Assembly: GCA_012510865.1 (NCBI GenBank)
Contig: JAAZHF010000277.1
Span: 1-9,593 of the forward strand
Source: Gammaproteobacteria bacterium
Lineage (GTDB): Bacteria > Pseudomonadota > Gammaproteobacteria > Xanthomonadales > Xanthomonadaceae
DNA length: 9,593 nucleotides
Reading direction: 5' to 3'
Shown: piece by piece, positions 1-6,933 of the stretch
Layout: each line of letters starts with the position of its first letter
Position numbering within the stretch: position 1 is the stretch's first letter
The notes under the pieces: model-generated
Databases searched by the model: none
Seen by the model: only the letters and a program-made list of their open reading frames with translations
What the model was told of the DNA's origin: nothing
Program-made: the position numbers and the translations under genes

Positions 1-170
1 CCTCTCGCGGCGGCGAAGGTCCTGCCGCTCCCGGTCGGCGTGACCATCAGGCCGGCCTCGCCGCGCGGGTAGCGGCGCCATGCCTCGCGCTGGAACGGGG
101 CCGGGCGCCAGCCCTTCGCCCGGAACCAGGCCGCCAGCGGCGCCTCCGCGCGCGTGCGCGCCGCCTTCAC
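1..170 (-). CDS. Ligase-associated DEXH-box helicase (Lhr-Core type), N-terminal fragment
   Basis: Only the first 56 codons are inside the window; the gene runs off the left edge. The start is a GTG at 170-168 overlapping the ligase stop in a GTGA, so translation is probably coupled to the ligase. Visible are a Q-motif-like FQREAW (residues 26-31) and a phosphate-binding loop TPTGSGRTFAA (44-54). Position immediately downstream of an ATP-dependent ligase and a beta-CASP exonuclease identifies it as the Lhr-Core helicase of the known ligase-associated repair cluster, a 3'-5' ssDNA translocase family. Oddity: residue 50, where the Walker A lysine should be, is arginine (codon AGG at 23-21). A single A-to-G change would explain it, either real or a sequencing error. 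The remaining helicase motifs cannot be checked here. Confidence 0.85.
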   Translation of the reverse strand, partial: MKAARTRAEAPLAAWFRAKGWRPAPFQREAWRRYPRGEAGLMVTPTGSGRTFAAAR

Positions 171-1846
171 CTCGCCAGCGCCCGCAGCGCGTCGATCCGG
201 TCGGCCTCGGCGGCCGGCTTGTCCTCCCGCCAGCGCAGGATCCGCGGGAAGCGCACGGCGACGCCGGACTTGTGGCGGCTCGAGCGGTTGACGCCCTCGA
301 AGCCGATTTCGAACACGTGCACCGGCTCCACCGAACGCACGGGACCGAAGCGTTCCAGCGTGTGCGCGCGGATCCAGCGGTCCAGGCGCAGGATCTCGCG
401 GTCGTCGAGTCCGGAATAGGCCTTGGCCACCGGCACCAGCGCATCGCCGTCCCAGAGCCCGAAGGTGTAGTCGGTGAACAGCGTGCTGCGACGGCCGCTG
501 CCCGACTGGGCGTACACCAGGACCGCGTCGATGGACAGGGGATCCACCTTCCACTTCCACCAGTCGCCGCGCCGGCGGCCATGGCGGTAGGGGGAGTCGA
601 GGCGCTTCAGCATCAGTCCCTCGACCCCGAAGGCGCGCGACCGCTCGCGGAGCGCGGCGGCCTGCTCCCAGTCGGCCGCGTCGACGCGCGGGGACAGCGC
701 GATGCGGCCGGCGCCGACGCGCACGCCCGCCTCCGCGGCGGCGTCCGCGGCCGGCGCGGGATCCGCAGGGGCTCCGGTCCCGGCCTGCGCCGCCAGCAGC
801 TCCGCCAGCAGCGCCCTGCGTTCGCGCAGCGGGCGCGCGCGCAGGTCCTCGCCCTCCAGCTCCAGCAGGTCGTAAGCGAGCACGCGGGCGGGCGCGGCGG
901 ACAGCGACCGGGGCCCCGGCCTGAGGCGCTGGATGCGCGTCTGCAGCGCGCCGAAGGGCATCGGCTCCGCCGCGTCCGGCTGCCAGGCCAGCAGTTCGCC
1001 GTCGATCACGCAGTCGCGCGCGAGCAGCACGGCGGCGGCTTCGATCTCGGGGAAGCGGCCGTCCATGCGCTCCTCACCGCGCGACCACAGCGCCACCGCG
1101 CCGTCGCGCCGGATCAGCTGCAGCCGGATGCCGTCCCACTTCCATTCCAGCAGCCAGTCGTCGATCGCACCGAGCGCGCCGGGCCCGTCCTCCAGCGGCG
1201 ACGCCAGGAAGAACGGATACGGCAGCGCGGCGTCGCCCGGCTGCGCCTCCGGCGACAGCAGGCCCTCGAGGAAGGCCGCGCTCGGGCTCCATCGCCCCAG
1301 CATGCGCTGCGCGATGCGCGCGATGTCCACGCCCGACAGCTCGGCCAGCGCCTGCTGCACCAGTCCCTGCGACACGCCGACGCGCAGCGCGCCGGTCAGC
1401 AGTTTGTTGAAAACCAGCCGCTCCCGGAACGCGAGGCTGCGCCAGGCCCCCACCACCACCTCGCGCCGTGCCCCTGGCTCCGCATTGGCCACCGGCGCGA
1501 GGCGCAGCTCGATCCAGTCGGCGAGCCCGACGCGTCCGCCGGCCGGCGTCCCGGGCGGATCGTCCAGCAGCAGCGCCAGGGTCTCCGCCAGGTCGCCGAC
1601 CTGGTGGTGGCAGGCTTCGACCAGCCAGTCCGGCGTCCCGGTCTCTTCGCCTGCCCACGTGCGCAGTTCGCCGGTGGTGGCGATCTTCGCGCGCGCGCCG
1701 CCGATCTTCCCGCCGGCCAGGAGCCACAGGGCCCAGGCAGCATCGCGCGCGGGCGCGTCGCGGAAGTAGTCGACCAGCGCGCGGCGCTTGTCGAGCGTGC
1801 CGGTGCTGCGGTCGAGCCGCTCGAAGAGGGCGGCGAAGCGCTGCAT
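167..1846 (-). CDS. ATP-dependent DNA ligase of the ligase-associated DNA damage response cluster
   Basis: A 559-residue ligase that seals nicks through a lysyl-AMP intermediate. The adenylated lysine is K236 in EWKWDGIR (234-241, motif I). Other nucleotidyltransferase motifs follow: SRGEERMDGRFPE (255-267), DGE at 282-284, EGLMLKR (409-415), and WWKWK with K431/K433 (motif V). The C-terminal OB-fold ends in RFPRILRWREDK. The N-terminal ~200 residues form the helical DNA-binding domain. An Ala/Pro-rich stretch at about 354-380 looks like an unstructured insert. The frame stays open far upstream, to 3367, but the real start is the ATG at 1846. It shares its A with the exonuclease stop (TGATG), the product opens MQRFAALFERLD as in the family, and upstream sequence in this frame is low-complexity shadow. 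The stop overlaps the next gene's GTG. Confidence 0.95.
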   Translation of the reverse strand: MQRFAALFERLDRSTGTLDKRRALVDYFRDAPARDAAWALWLLAGGKIGGARAKIATTGELRTWAGEETGTPDWLVEACHHQVGDLAETLALLLDDPPGTPAGGRVGLADWIELRLAPVANAEPGARREVVVGAWRSLAFRERLVFNKLLTGALRVGVSQGLVQQALAELSGVDIARIAQRMLGRWSPSAAFLEGLLSPEAQPGDAALPYPFFLASPLEDGPGALGAIDDWLLEWKWDGIRLQLIRRDGAVALWSRGEERMDGRFPEIEAAAVLLARDCVIDGELLAWQPDAAEPMPFGALQTRIQRLRPGPRSLSAAPARVLAYDLLELEGEDLRARPLRERRALLAELLAAQAGTGAPADPAPAADAAAEAGVRVGAGRIALSPRVDAADWEQAAALRERSRAFGVEGLMLKRLDSPYRHGRRRGDWWKWKVDPLSIDAVLVYAQSGSGRRSTLFTDYTFGLWDGDALVPVAKAYSGLDDREILRLDRWIRAHTLERFGPVRSVEPVHVFEIGFEGVNRSSRHKSGVAVRFPRILRWREDKPAAEADRIDALRALAR

Positions 1847-2841
1847 CAATCGTCCTCGCCGTAGCCGGTGGCGAAGGTGCCGGTCGCGATGCCGCGCTCG
1901 TTGAGCACCCGCACCAGCGCGTCGGTATCGCCGTGGGTGGCGATGACGCGGGTGGCCCCGGTCCCGTGCACGGTGCGCAGCAGGGCCGGCCAGTCGGCGT
2001 GGTCGGAGACGACGAAGCCGCGGTCGTAGTTGCGGCGCCGGCGGTTGCCGCGGATGCGCATCCAGCCCGAGGCGAAGCCCTGCTGGGCGCGGCGGAAGCG
2101 CCGGATCCACGGGCTGCCCGCCGCCGACGGCGGGGCGATCACCAGCTCGCCGGCGAAGTCCGCGGCGCGCGCCTCGTCGGCCACGCGGCGCGTGTCCAGC
2201 ATGGCGATTCCGGACTCCCGGTACACCTGCACGCCGGCATCGATCGCGCCGTGCACGAAGACGGGGCGGTCGGTGTGCGCAGCCAGCTCCGCCAGCACCC
2301 GCTGCGCCTTGCCCAGCGCATAGCAGTAGAGGATCGCGGCCTCGCCGTTCTCCGCGCACTCGTCGCGCCAGTCCACGATGTCGCGCGCCACTTCCGACGC
2401 CGGCGGCCAGCGGTAGACCGGCAGGCCGAACGTGCACTCGGTGATGAACACGTCGCAGGGCACGACCTCGAACGGAGCGCAGGTGGGATCCGGGTCGCGC
2501 TTGTAGTCGCCCGAGGCCACCCAGACCTCGCCGCCGGCCTCGATCCGCACCTGGCTGGAACCCAGCACGTGCCCGGCCGGATGGAAGGACAGCGTGGCGC
2601 CGCCAATGCGGAAGCGCTCGCCGGCGGCGTGCACGCGATAGTCCTGGTCGCCGAGGCGCCAGCGCAGGATCGGCAGCCCCTCGGCGACCACGTGGTAGCA
2701 GCCCATGCCCGGGCGCGCGTGGTCGCCGTGGCCGTGGGTGATCACCGCGCGCGGTACCGGCCGCCAGGGATCGATGTGGAAGTCGCCGGCGGGGCAGTAC
2801 AGGCCCTCCGGCGTCGCCACCACCAGGTCGTCGGCCGGCAT
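1846..2841 (-). CDS. Ligase-associated DNA damage response exonuclease (metallo-beta-lactamase/beta-CASP)
   Basis: A 331-residue nuclease of the metallo-beta-lactamase fold with a beta-CASP domain, related to Artemis/SNM1 and CPSF73. The two-metal site is plain: HGHGDH (H36, H38, D40, H41), H91 in HPAGHVLGS (87-95), and D112 in SGDYKR (110-115). Beta-CASP motifs follow: the SDHADW block (279-284) and H303 in THGDTDAL (302-309). In the known cluster this protein works with the Lhr-Core helicase, ligase and a metallophosphoesterase in nucleic-acid repair; by family it would trim DNA ends before ligation. The start ATG lies 12 bp after the stop of the preceding gene, with only a weak GGAA ribosome site 4 nt before it. 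Its stop overlaps the ligase start. Length is normal for the family and no catalytic residue is missing. Confidence 0.95.
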   Translation of the reverse strand: MPADDLVVATPEGLYCPAGDFHIDPWRPVPRAVITHGHGDHARPGMGCYHVVAEGLPILRWRLGDQDYRVHAAGERFRIGGATLSFHPAGHVLGSSQVRIEAGGEVWVASGDYKRDPDPTCAPFEVVPCDVFITECTFGLPVYRWPPASEVARDIVDWRDECAENGEAAILYCYALGKAQRVLAELAAHTDRPVFVHGAIDAGVQVYRESGIAMLDTRRVADEARAADFAGELVIAPPSAAGSPWIRRFRRAQQGFASGWMRIRGNRRRRNYDRGFVVSDHADWPALLRTVHGTGATRVIATHGDTDALVRVLNERGIATGTFATGYGEDD

Positions 2842-2853
2842 CGCGTTCCGCGC

Positions 2854-3339
2854 TCAGCGCAGGTCGACTTCGCCGACCTTGTCGCGATAGTCCTTCTTCG
2901 GATCCACGCCAAGCAGCATCTTGACCCCGGCCAGCATGCTGTTGGCGTCGATCCAGACTTCGGCGTCCTCGGCATCCAGGCGCAGCAGCCGGATCTTCGG
3001 ATCGTCCTTGCCCTCGAACCAGGCGGCGATGAAGGGATTCCAGAGGCGCTCGACCACGGCGCGGTCGGTATCGACGCGCAGGGTGCCGCGGACGCTGGCG
3101 AACAGGTCGTGGCCCTTGGAGGCGAAGCCGGCGATCGCGCGGCCACTGCCCTCGCCCAGCTGCTTCACCAGCGCGTTGTCGGACGAGGTGAAGAACCAGA
3201 TCGGCGAGCGGCGCTCCTCGCACAGGGCGGTCATCGGGCGGGCGTGGCCGTCTTCCTGGCCGTCCAGGCCGAGCAGCATGGTGCGGTCGCCTTCCAGGGC
3301 CTTCCAGAACTTCTCTTCGAGCTCGCGGGGGTCGGTCAT
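2854..3339 (-). CDS. Pyridoxamine 5'-phosphate oxidase family / FMN-binding general stress protein
   Basis: A 161-residue protein with the look of the short FMN-binding split-barrel family (PPOX-like, general stress protein 26 group). Recognisable parts are the N-terminal helix (EELEEKFW-like, residues 6-12), the barrel strands around MLLGLDG (21-27) and SPIWFFTS (45-52), then GFASKGHDLFASVRG (71-85) and LWNPFIAAWFEGKDDP (99-114), a hallmark of this subgroup. It is not the biosynthetic PdxH, which is longer. Xanthomonas relatives are described as FMN-binding stress proteins; the substrate is unknown. The chosen ATG has AGGA 7 nt upstream (3350-3347). An open frame upstream to 4011 is shadow of the exonuclease gene next door. 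It sits inside a repair operon, 35 bp after the MrfB-like gene and 12 bp before the beta-CASP exonuclease, which suggests co-expression under DNA or oxidative stress. Confidence 0.9.
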   Translation of the reverse strand: MTDPRELEEKFWKALEGDRTMLLGLDGQEDGHARPMTALCEERRSPIWFFTSSDNALVKQLGEGSGRAIAGFASKGHDLFASVRGTLRVDTDRAVVERLWNPFIAAWFEGKDDPKIRLLRLDAEDAEVWIDANSMLAGVKMLLGVDPKKDYRDKVGEVDLR

Positions 3340-3374
3340 CGTCGTGTCCTGCGTGGGGGGAAGCCACGATGGAA

Positions 3375-4343
3375 TCATCCGGCGGGTGAGAGCCGCGTCT
3401 CGACGGCCGCCTCGCGGTCCTGCAGCGCCTCCAGCAGCCCGCACAGGCTGCGCAGGTCCTGGGCGTTGTGCAGGCCGACGCGGCGCAGCTTGGCGGCGCT
3501 GCCGCCGCGCAGGTAGGCCAGCCAGGCGCCGGGGGCCTCCGATCCCGGCAGGTCGTCCTCGCGCAGCACGCCGAGCAGCTCGCGCTCGACGGTGGCCAGG
3601 CGGCAGTTCGCCCAGACGCCGCGGTAGCGGCGACGCACCGGGTGCAGCAGGTCGACGTGGCGGAGCTCCGGGAGCGGGTCGGCCATGCGCGCCAGGCGGT
3701 AGCGAGTCGACAGCAGCGGGCGGTCGTAGCTCTTGCCGTTGTAGCTCAGCAGCACCGTCTCCGGCGCCAGCCAGCCGGCGAAGGTCGCGAGCATCGCCTC
3801 CTCCGCCGCCAGCGTCGTGATGCAGAGCTGGCGGATGCGCAGGCCGCCATCGCGCCAGTCGGCGGCGCCGATCATGAAGGCGCGGGTGCCGGTGCCGCCG
3901 GCGAGCCCGGTGGTTTCGGTGTCGAAGGCAAGCACGTGGCGACGGGGAACCACGTCCTGGCCGACGCCGTGGAGCGGCAGCGTATCCTCGCCGGCCGGCC
4001 ACGGAGTCCACTGTTCGTACAGGCGCAGGCCGGGCGCGATCTCCTCGCCCGGCAGCGCGCGATCGATGCTGCGCGGCGCCGCGGCACGCGCGGGCGTTCG
4101 GATCTTCAGCAGGGTGCGGAGCTGGGCGATGGTGGCTTCCCGCGAACCCGGGGGAGCGTCGCTCGTCGCGCTGCGTGCCCGGTACGCCGCGGCCGGTTCG
4201 TGCACCGCCGGCGGGGCCCGGCCGCCATCACCGTCGGAATGCGCCGGCGCCATCGGCGCGCTGGCGCGTCCGGCATCGCCGCCCATGCCGGCGGCACCCG
4301 CCTGCCGCCGCAGGCCGACCAGCTTCTTCGCCAGCGCGCTCAT
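3375..4343 (-). CDS. mrfB: MrfB-like 3'-5' exonuclease (YprB family, RNase H-like DEDD fold)
   Basis: A 322-residue protein. The C-terminal two-thirds is an RNase H-like exonuclease domain: Exo I FDTETTGLAGGTGT (140-153, D141 and E143), Exo II in LSYNGKSYDRPLL (199-211, D207), further acidic D231 in HVDLLHP, and Exo III HNAQDL (292-297, H292 and D296). The first ~100 residues are Ala/Pro/Gly-rich and probably disordered. In Bacillus subtilis the partner pair MrfA (YprA) and MrfB (YprB) repairs mitomycin C damage independently of UvrABC, with MrfB as a metal-dependent exonuclease. This protein is shorter than the Bacillus one and I see no TPR-like C-terminal region. Its start ATG overlaps the helicase stop as ATGA, so the two products are probably made in step. 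It can also be labelled simply ribonuclease H-like protein. Confidence 0.88.
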   Translation of the reverse strand: MSALAKKLVGLRRQAGAAGMGGDAGRASAPMAPAHSDGDGGRAPPAVHEPAAAYRARSATSDAPPGSREATIAQLRTLLKIRTPARAAAPRSIDRALPGEEIAPGLRLYEQWTPWPAGEDTLPLHGVGQDVVPRRHVLAFDTETTGLAGGTGTRAFMIGAADWRDGGLRIRQLCITTLAAEEAMLATFAGWLAPETVLLSYNGKSYDRPLLSTRYRLARMADPLPELRHVDLLHPVRRRYRGVWANCRLATVERELLGVLREDDLPGSEAPGAWLAYLRGGSAAKLRRVGLHNAQDLRSLCGLLEALQDREAAVETRLSPAG

Positions 4344-6856
4344 GCCGCGGCCAGCAGGTCGAGCACGCGCAGGGCCAGCGCGCGCGGCGTGGCCGTCGCG
4401 CCTTCGTCGGCTTCCAGGATCGGCCCCACGCAGGCCGGGCAGCCGGCCTGGCAGTCGCAGCCGGCCACCACCGCGCGCGCCTGCGCCACCAGTTCGTCGC
4501 GGCGCTCGTACAGCGGCGAGGACAGGCCGACCCCACCGGGGTAGTTGTCATAGAGGTAGAGCGTGGGCGTGAAGCGGCCCGGCGCCGCCAGCAGCGACGC
4601 GCCCGCGGCGCCGGGCACCGGGACGCCGCCTTCACCCGCACCGTGGTCGAAACCGGCCGGCAGCGCTTCGTCCTCCGGGCCGCGAAGCTGGCCGCGCCCG
4701 CGCGCGTCGCGGCCGGCGAACCAGGCGCCGTCGCCGCTGCCGACCGCCTTCAGCAGGTCGCGCGACTCCGCCATCACCGCCACCTGCGCCACCAGGTGCA
4801 ACGCGTGCGCCGCGCCCAGGAAGCCGTCCAGCGCCTCGTGGCGCATGCCGAAGGCGTCCTCCAGAACGCGCTGCGGAAGCTGCCACCACACCGCGCTGGT
4901 GTGCATCTCCTGGTCGGGCAGCGTGACCGGCCCGTAGCCGATGTTCTCGTGGGTGTGGAAGCGGATCTTCTTGTAGCCCGACACGCGCCGGAGCACGTGC
5001 ACCTCGCCCATGTGCGCGGAGCCCTGCCCGGCCGGCGCCTGCGCCGCGTCGTCGAGCACCTTGAGCTTCGTGTAGTCGATGGCATCGGTGTAGTAGTCCA
5101 CCTGCGTTCGCCGCACGTAGGCCTTGCGCCCCTCCCAGTCGAGGCGCTCGACCTGGAAGGGCTCCGACTGGACCATGTGGATCGCGCCCTCGTACAGCGT
5201 CAGCGCCGCGGCCGAGTAGTCGACCTCGGCGATGATCACCTGGCGGCCGTCGGTGCGGTCGACGACCACGAAGTTGCCGTCGGCCACCGAGCGCAGGTTG
5301 ACCGCCTGCGCGGGATAGCTGTCGGCGATCCACTCCCAGCGCTCACCCTCGTGGTGCAGCACCCCGCTCTCGGCCAGCACCTCGAGCCAGGGTCCCGGCT
5401 CGACCGGACCGAAGGCGTCGCCGTCGCGGAAGGGCAGCTCGAAGGCCGCGCAGCGGATGTGGTCGAGCAGGATCAGCGGCTGGTCGGGCTCGATGCGCGC
5501 GTGCTCGGGGCTGGCCGCGGCGAAGAACTCCGGGTGCCGCACCACGTACTGGTCCAGCGCTTCCGAACTCGCCACCAGCACGCCCAGCGACGGCTGCTGG
5601 CGGCGCCCGGCGCGCCCGAAGCGCTGCCACGTGGCGGAGATGCTGCCGGGATAGCCGTTGAGCACCACCACGTCGAGGCTGCCGATGTCCACGCCCAGCT
5701 CCAGCGCCGAGGTGCTGACGATGCCGTCGATGCGCCCGGCGCGCATGTCCTGCTCGACCGCGCGCCGTTCGGTGGGCAGGTACCCGCCGCGATAGGCGCG
5801 GATGCGGCGCGGCTTGCGCGGGTCGTGGTCGAAGACCTCCTTCAGGTATTTCGTCAGCACCTCGACCATCGAGCGCGACTGGCAGAACACCAGCGTCTTC
5901 AGCCCGGCGCGGATCGCCAGCCGCGCGATGCGGTTGGACTGCGCGCGCGCCGAAGCGCGGATGCCGAGGTCGGGATTGACCACCGGCGGGTTCCACAGCA
6001 GCACGTGGCGGTCGCCGCGGGGCGCGCCGCTGTGCTCGATCACCTCGACGTCCTCCTCCGCCGCCTCGATCAGCGCGCGCCCGTGCCCGCCGGCGTTGCC
6101 GATGGTGGCCGAGCACAGGATGAAGGTGGGCGACGTGCCATAGAAGGCGCAGACCCGCTTCAGGCGCCGGATCACGTTGGCGACGTGGCTGCCGAACACG
6201 CCGCGGTAGGTGTGCACCTCGTCGATCACCACGTAGCGCAGGTTCTCGAAGAACTGCGCCCACTTGGTGTGGTGCGGCAGGATGCCCTGGTGGAGCATGT
6301 CGGGATTGCTGACCACGATGTCGCCGCTGGTCCGGATCGCGCGGCGCGCGTCGCCCGGGGTATCGCCGTCGAAGGTCGCGGCGCGCAGGCCGAGGCCGCC
6401 CGCCGCGTTGAGCTCGAGCAGCTCGCTCACCTGGTCCTGCGCAAGCGCCTTGGTCGGGAACAGGTACAGCGCCTTGCCGCGCTCGCGCAGCGCGCTGGCC
6501 ACCACCGGCAGCGTGTAGCACAGCGACTTGCCCGAGGCCGTGGGCGTGGCGACCACGAGGTGGCGGCCGGTCCGCGTCGCCTCCCAGGCGCGGGCCTGGT
6601 GGCTGTACAGACGATCGATGCCGCGGCTACGCAGCGCACGCGCGAGCGCTTCGGGCAGGTCCTCCGGGAACGGCGCGTACTCGCCGCCCTGCCCCCGCAG
6701 CAGCAGGCTTCCGGTGATGCGGCCCGGGTACTTGGCTTCGAGCTTCTCGGCCAGGGTGTTCCCGGCCAATGTGCTGCCGGTCGAGGCCCCGCGCGCGAGT
6801 GCGCGCACTTCCGGGGCGGCGGCCGGCGCGCGCCCCGGCTTCAGGATGGCGTTCAA
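4340..6856 (-). CDS. mrfA: MrfA-like DEAD/DEAH-box helicase with DUF1998 zinc-binding C-terminus (YprA family)
   Basis: An 838-residue superfamily 2 helicase. Motifs run in order: SHQARAWEA (85-93), Walker A TPTASGKS (104-111, K110), FPTKALAQDQ (133-142), DEVH box (212-215), motif III SAT (249-251), STSALELGVDIG (381-392) and motif VI QRFGRAGRRQQ (411-421). The C-terminal part is typical of the MrfA/YprA group: YDNYPGGVG (769-777) followed by a four-cysteine cluster C800, C802, C806, C809 expected to bind zinc. The B. subtilis homologue is a 3'-5' DNA helicase for mitomycin C lesions. The start is a TTG at 6856-6854 with GGAG 10 nt before it; an ATG at 6890 is out of frame. Gly/Ala-rich residues 717-757 look like a flexible insert. 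It is the first gene of the repair run, 77 bp after the permease stop. No convincing promoter was found in that gap. Confidence 0.9.
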   Translation of the reverse strand: MNAILKPGRAPAAAPEVRALARGASTGSTLAGNTLAEKLEAKYPGRITGSLLLRGQGGEYAPFPEDLPEALARALRSRGIDRLYSHQARAWEATRTGRHLVVATPTASGKSLCYTLPVVASALRERGKALYLFPTKALAQDQVSELLELNAAGGLGLRAATFDGDTPGDARRAIRTSGDIVVSNPDMLHQGILPHHTKWAQFFENLRYVVIDEVHTYRGVFGSHVANVIRRLKRVCAFYGTSPTFILCSATIGNAGGHGRALIEAAEEDVEVIEHSGAPRGDRHVLLWNPPVVNPDLGIRASARAQSNRIARLAIRAGLKTLVFCQSRSMVEVLTKYLKEVFDHDPRKPRRIRAYRGGYLPTERRAVEQDMRAGRIDGIVSTSALELGVDIGSLDVVVLNGYPGSISATWQRFGRAGRRQQPSLGVLVASSEALDQYVVRHPEFFAAASPEHARIEPDQPLILLDHIRCAAFELPFRDGDAFGPVEPGPWLEVLAESGVLHHEGERWEWIADSYPAQAVNLRSVADGNFVVVDRTDGRQVIIAEVDYSAAALTLYEGAIHMVQSEPFQVERLDWEGRKAYVRRTQVDYYTDAIDYTKLKVLDDAAQAPAGQGSAHMGEVHVLRRVSGYKKIRFHTHENIGYGPVTLPDQEMHTSAVWWQLPQRVLEDAFGMRHEALDGFLGAAHALHLVAQVAVMAESRDLLKAVGSGDGAWFAGRDARGRGQLRGPEDEALPAGFDHGAGEGGVPVPGAAGASLLAAPGRFTPTLYLYDNYPGGVGLSSPLYERRDELVAQARAVVAGCDCQAGCPACVGPILEADEGATATPRALALRVLDLLAAA

Positions 6857-6900
6857 GGACTGCAGGCTCCGGCAACGGCGGGACCCGCATGCTTGGCAGT

Positions 6901-6925
6901 CGCCGTCTCAAGCCCTGCGACGGCG
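6901..6925 (-). terminator. GC-rich hairpin after the permease gene, possible weak terminator
   Basis: CGCCGTC (6901-6907) and GACGGCG (6919-6925) form a perfect 7-bp stem with an 11-nt loop, starting 8 bp after the permease stop codon. There is no T-run behind it on the minus strand, so it is not a classical intrinsic terminator. It may slow transcription or protect a 3' end. Hairpins of this size also arise by chance in sequence this GC-rich. Confidence 0.3.
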
Positions 6926-6933
6926 GAAGGCGC

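Noticed and set aside
167..3367. Single 1066-codon minus-strand reading frame that could look like a fusion protein ahead of the ligase
   Set aside because: Upstream of 1846 it runs through the exonuclease and PPOX genes out of frame and gives Arg/Pro-rich low-complexity sequence. The genuine genes there have intact family motifs, and the ligase has a proper ATG at 1846.
3352..3368. CGTGG/CCACG hairpin between the MrfB-like and PPOX genes
   Set aside because: A 5-bp stem without a T-run is too weak to call a terminator and would be common in this composition.
6906..6911. TTGAGA as a -35 box for the MrfA-like gene
   Set aside because: It matches 5 of 6 bases, but no acceptable -10 lies 15-19 bp further on.
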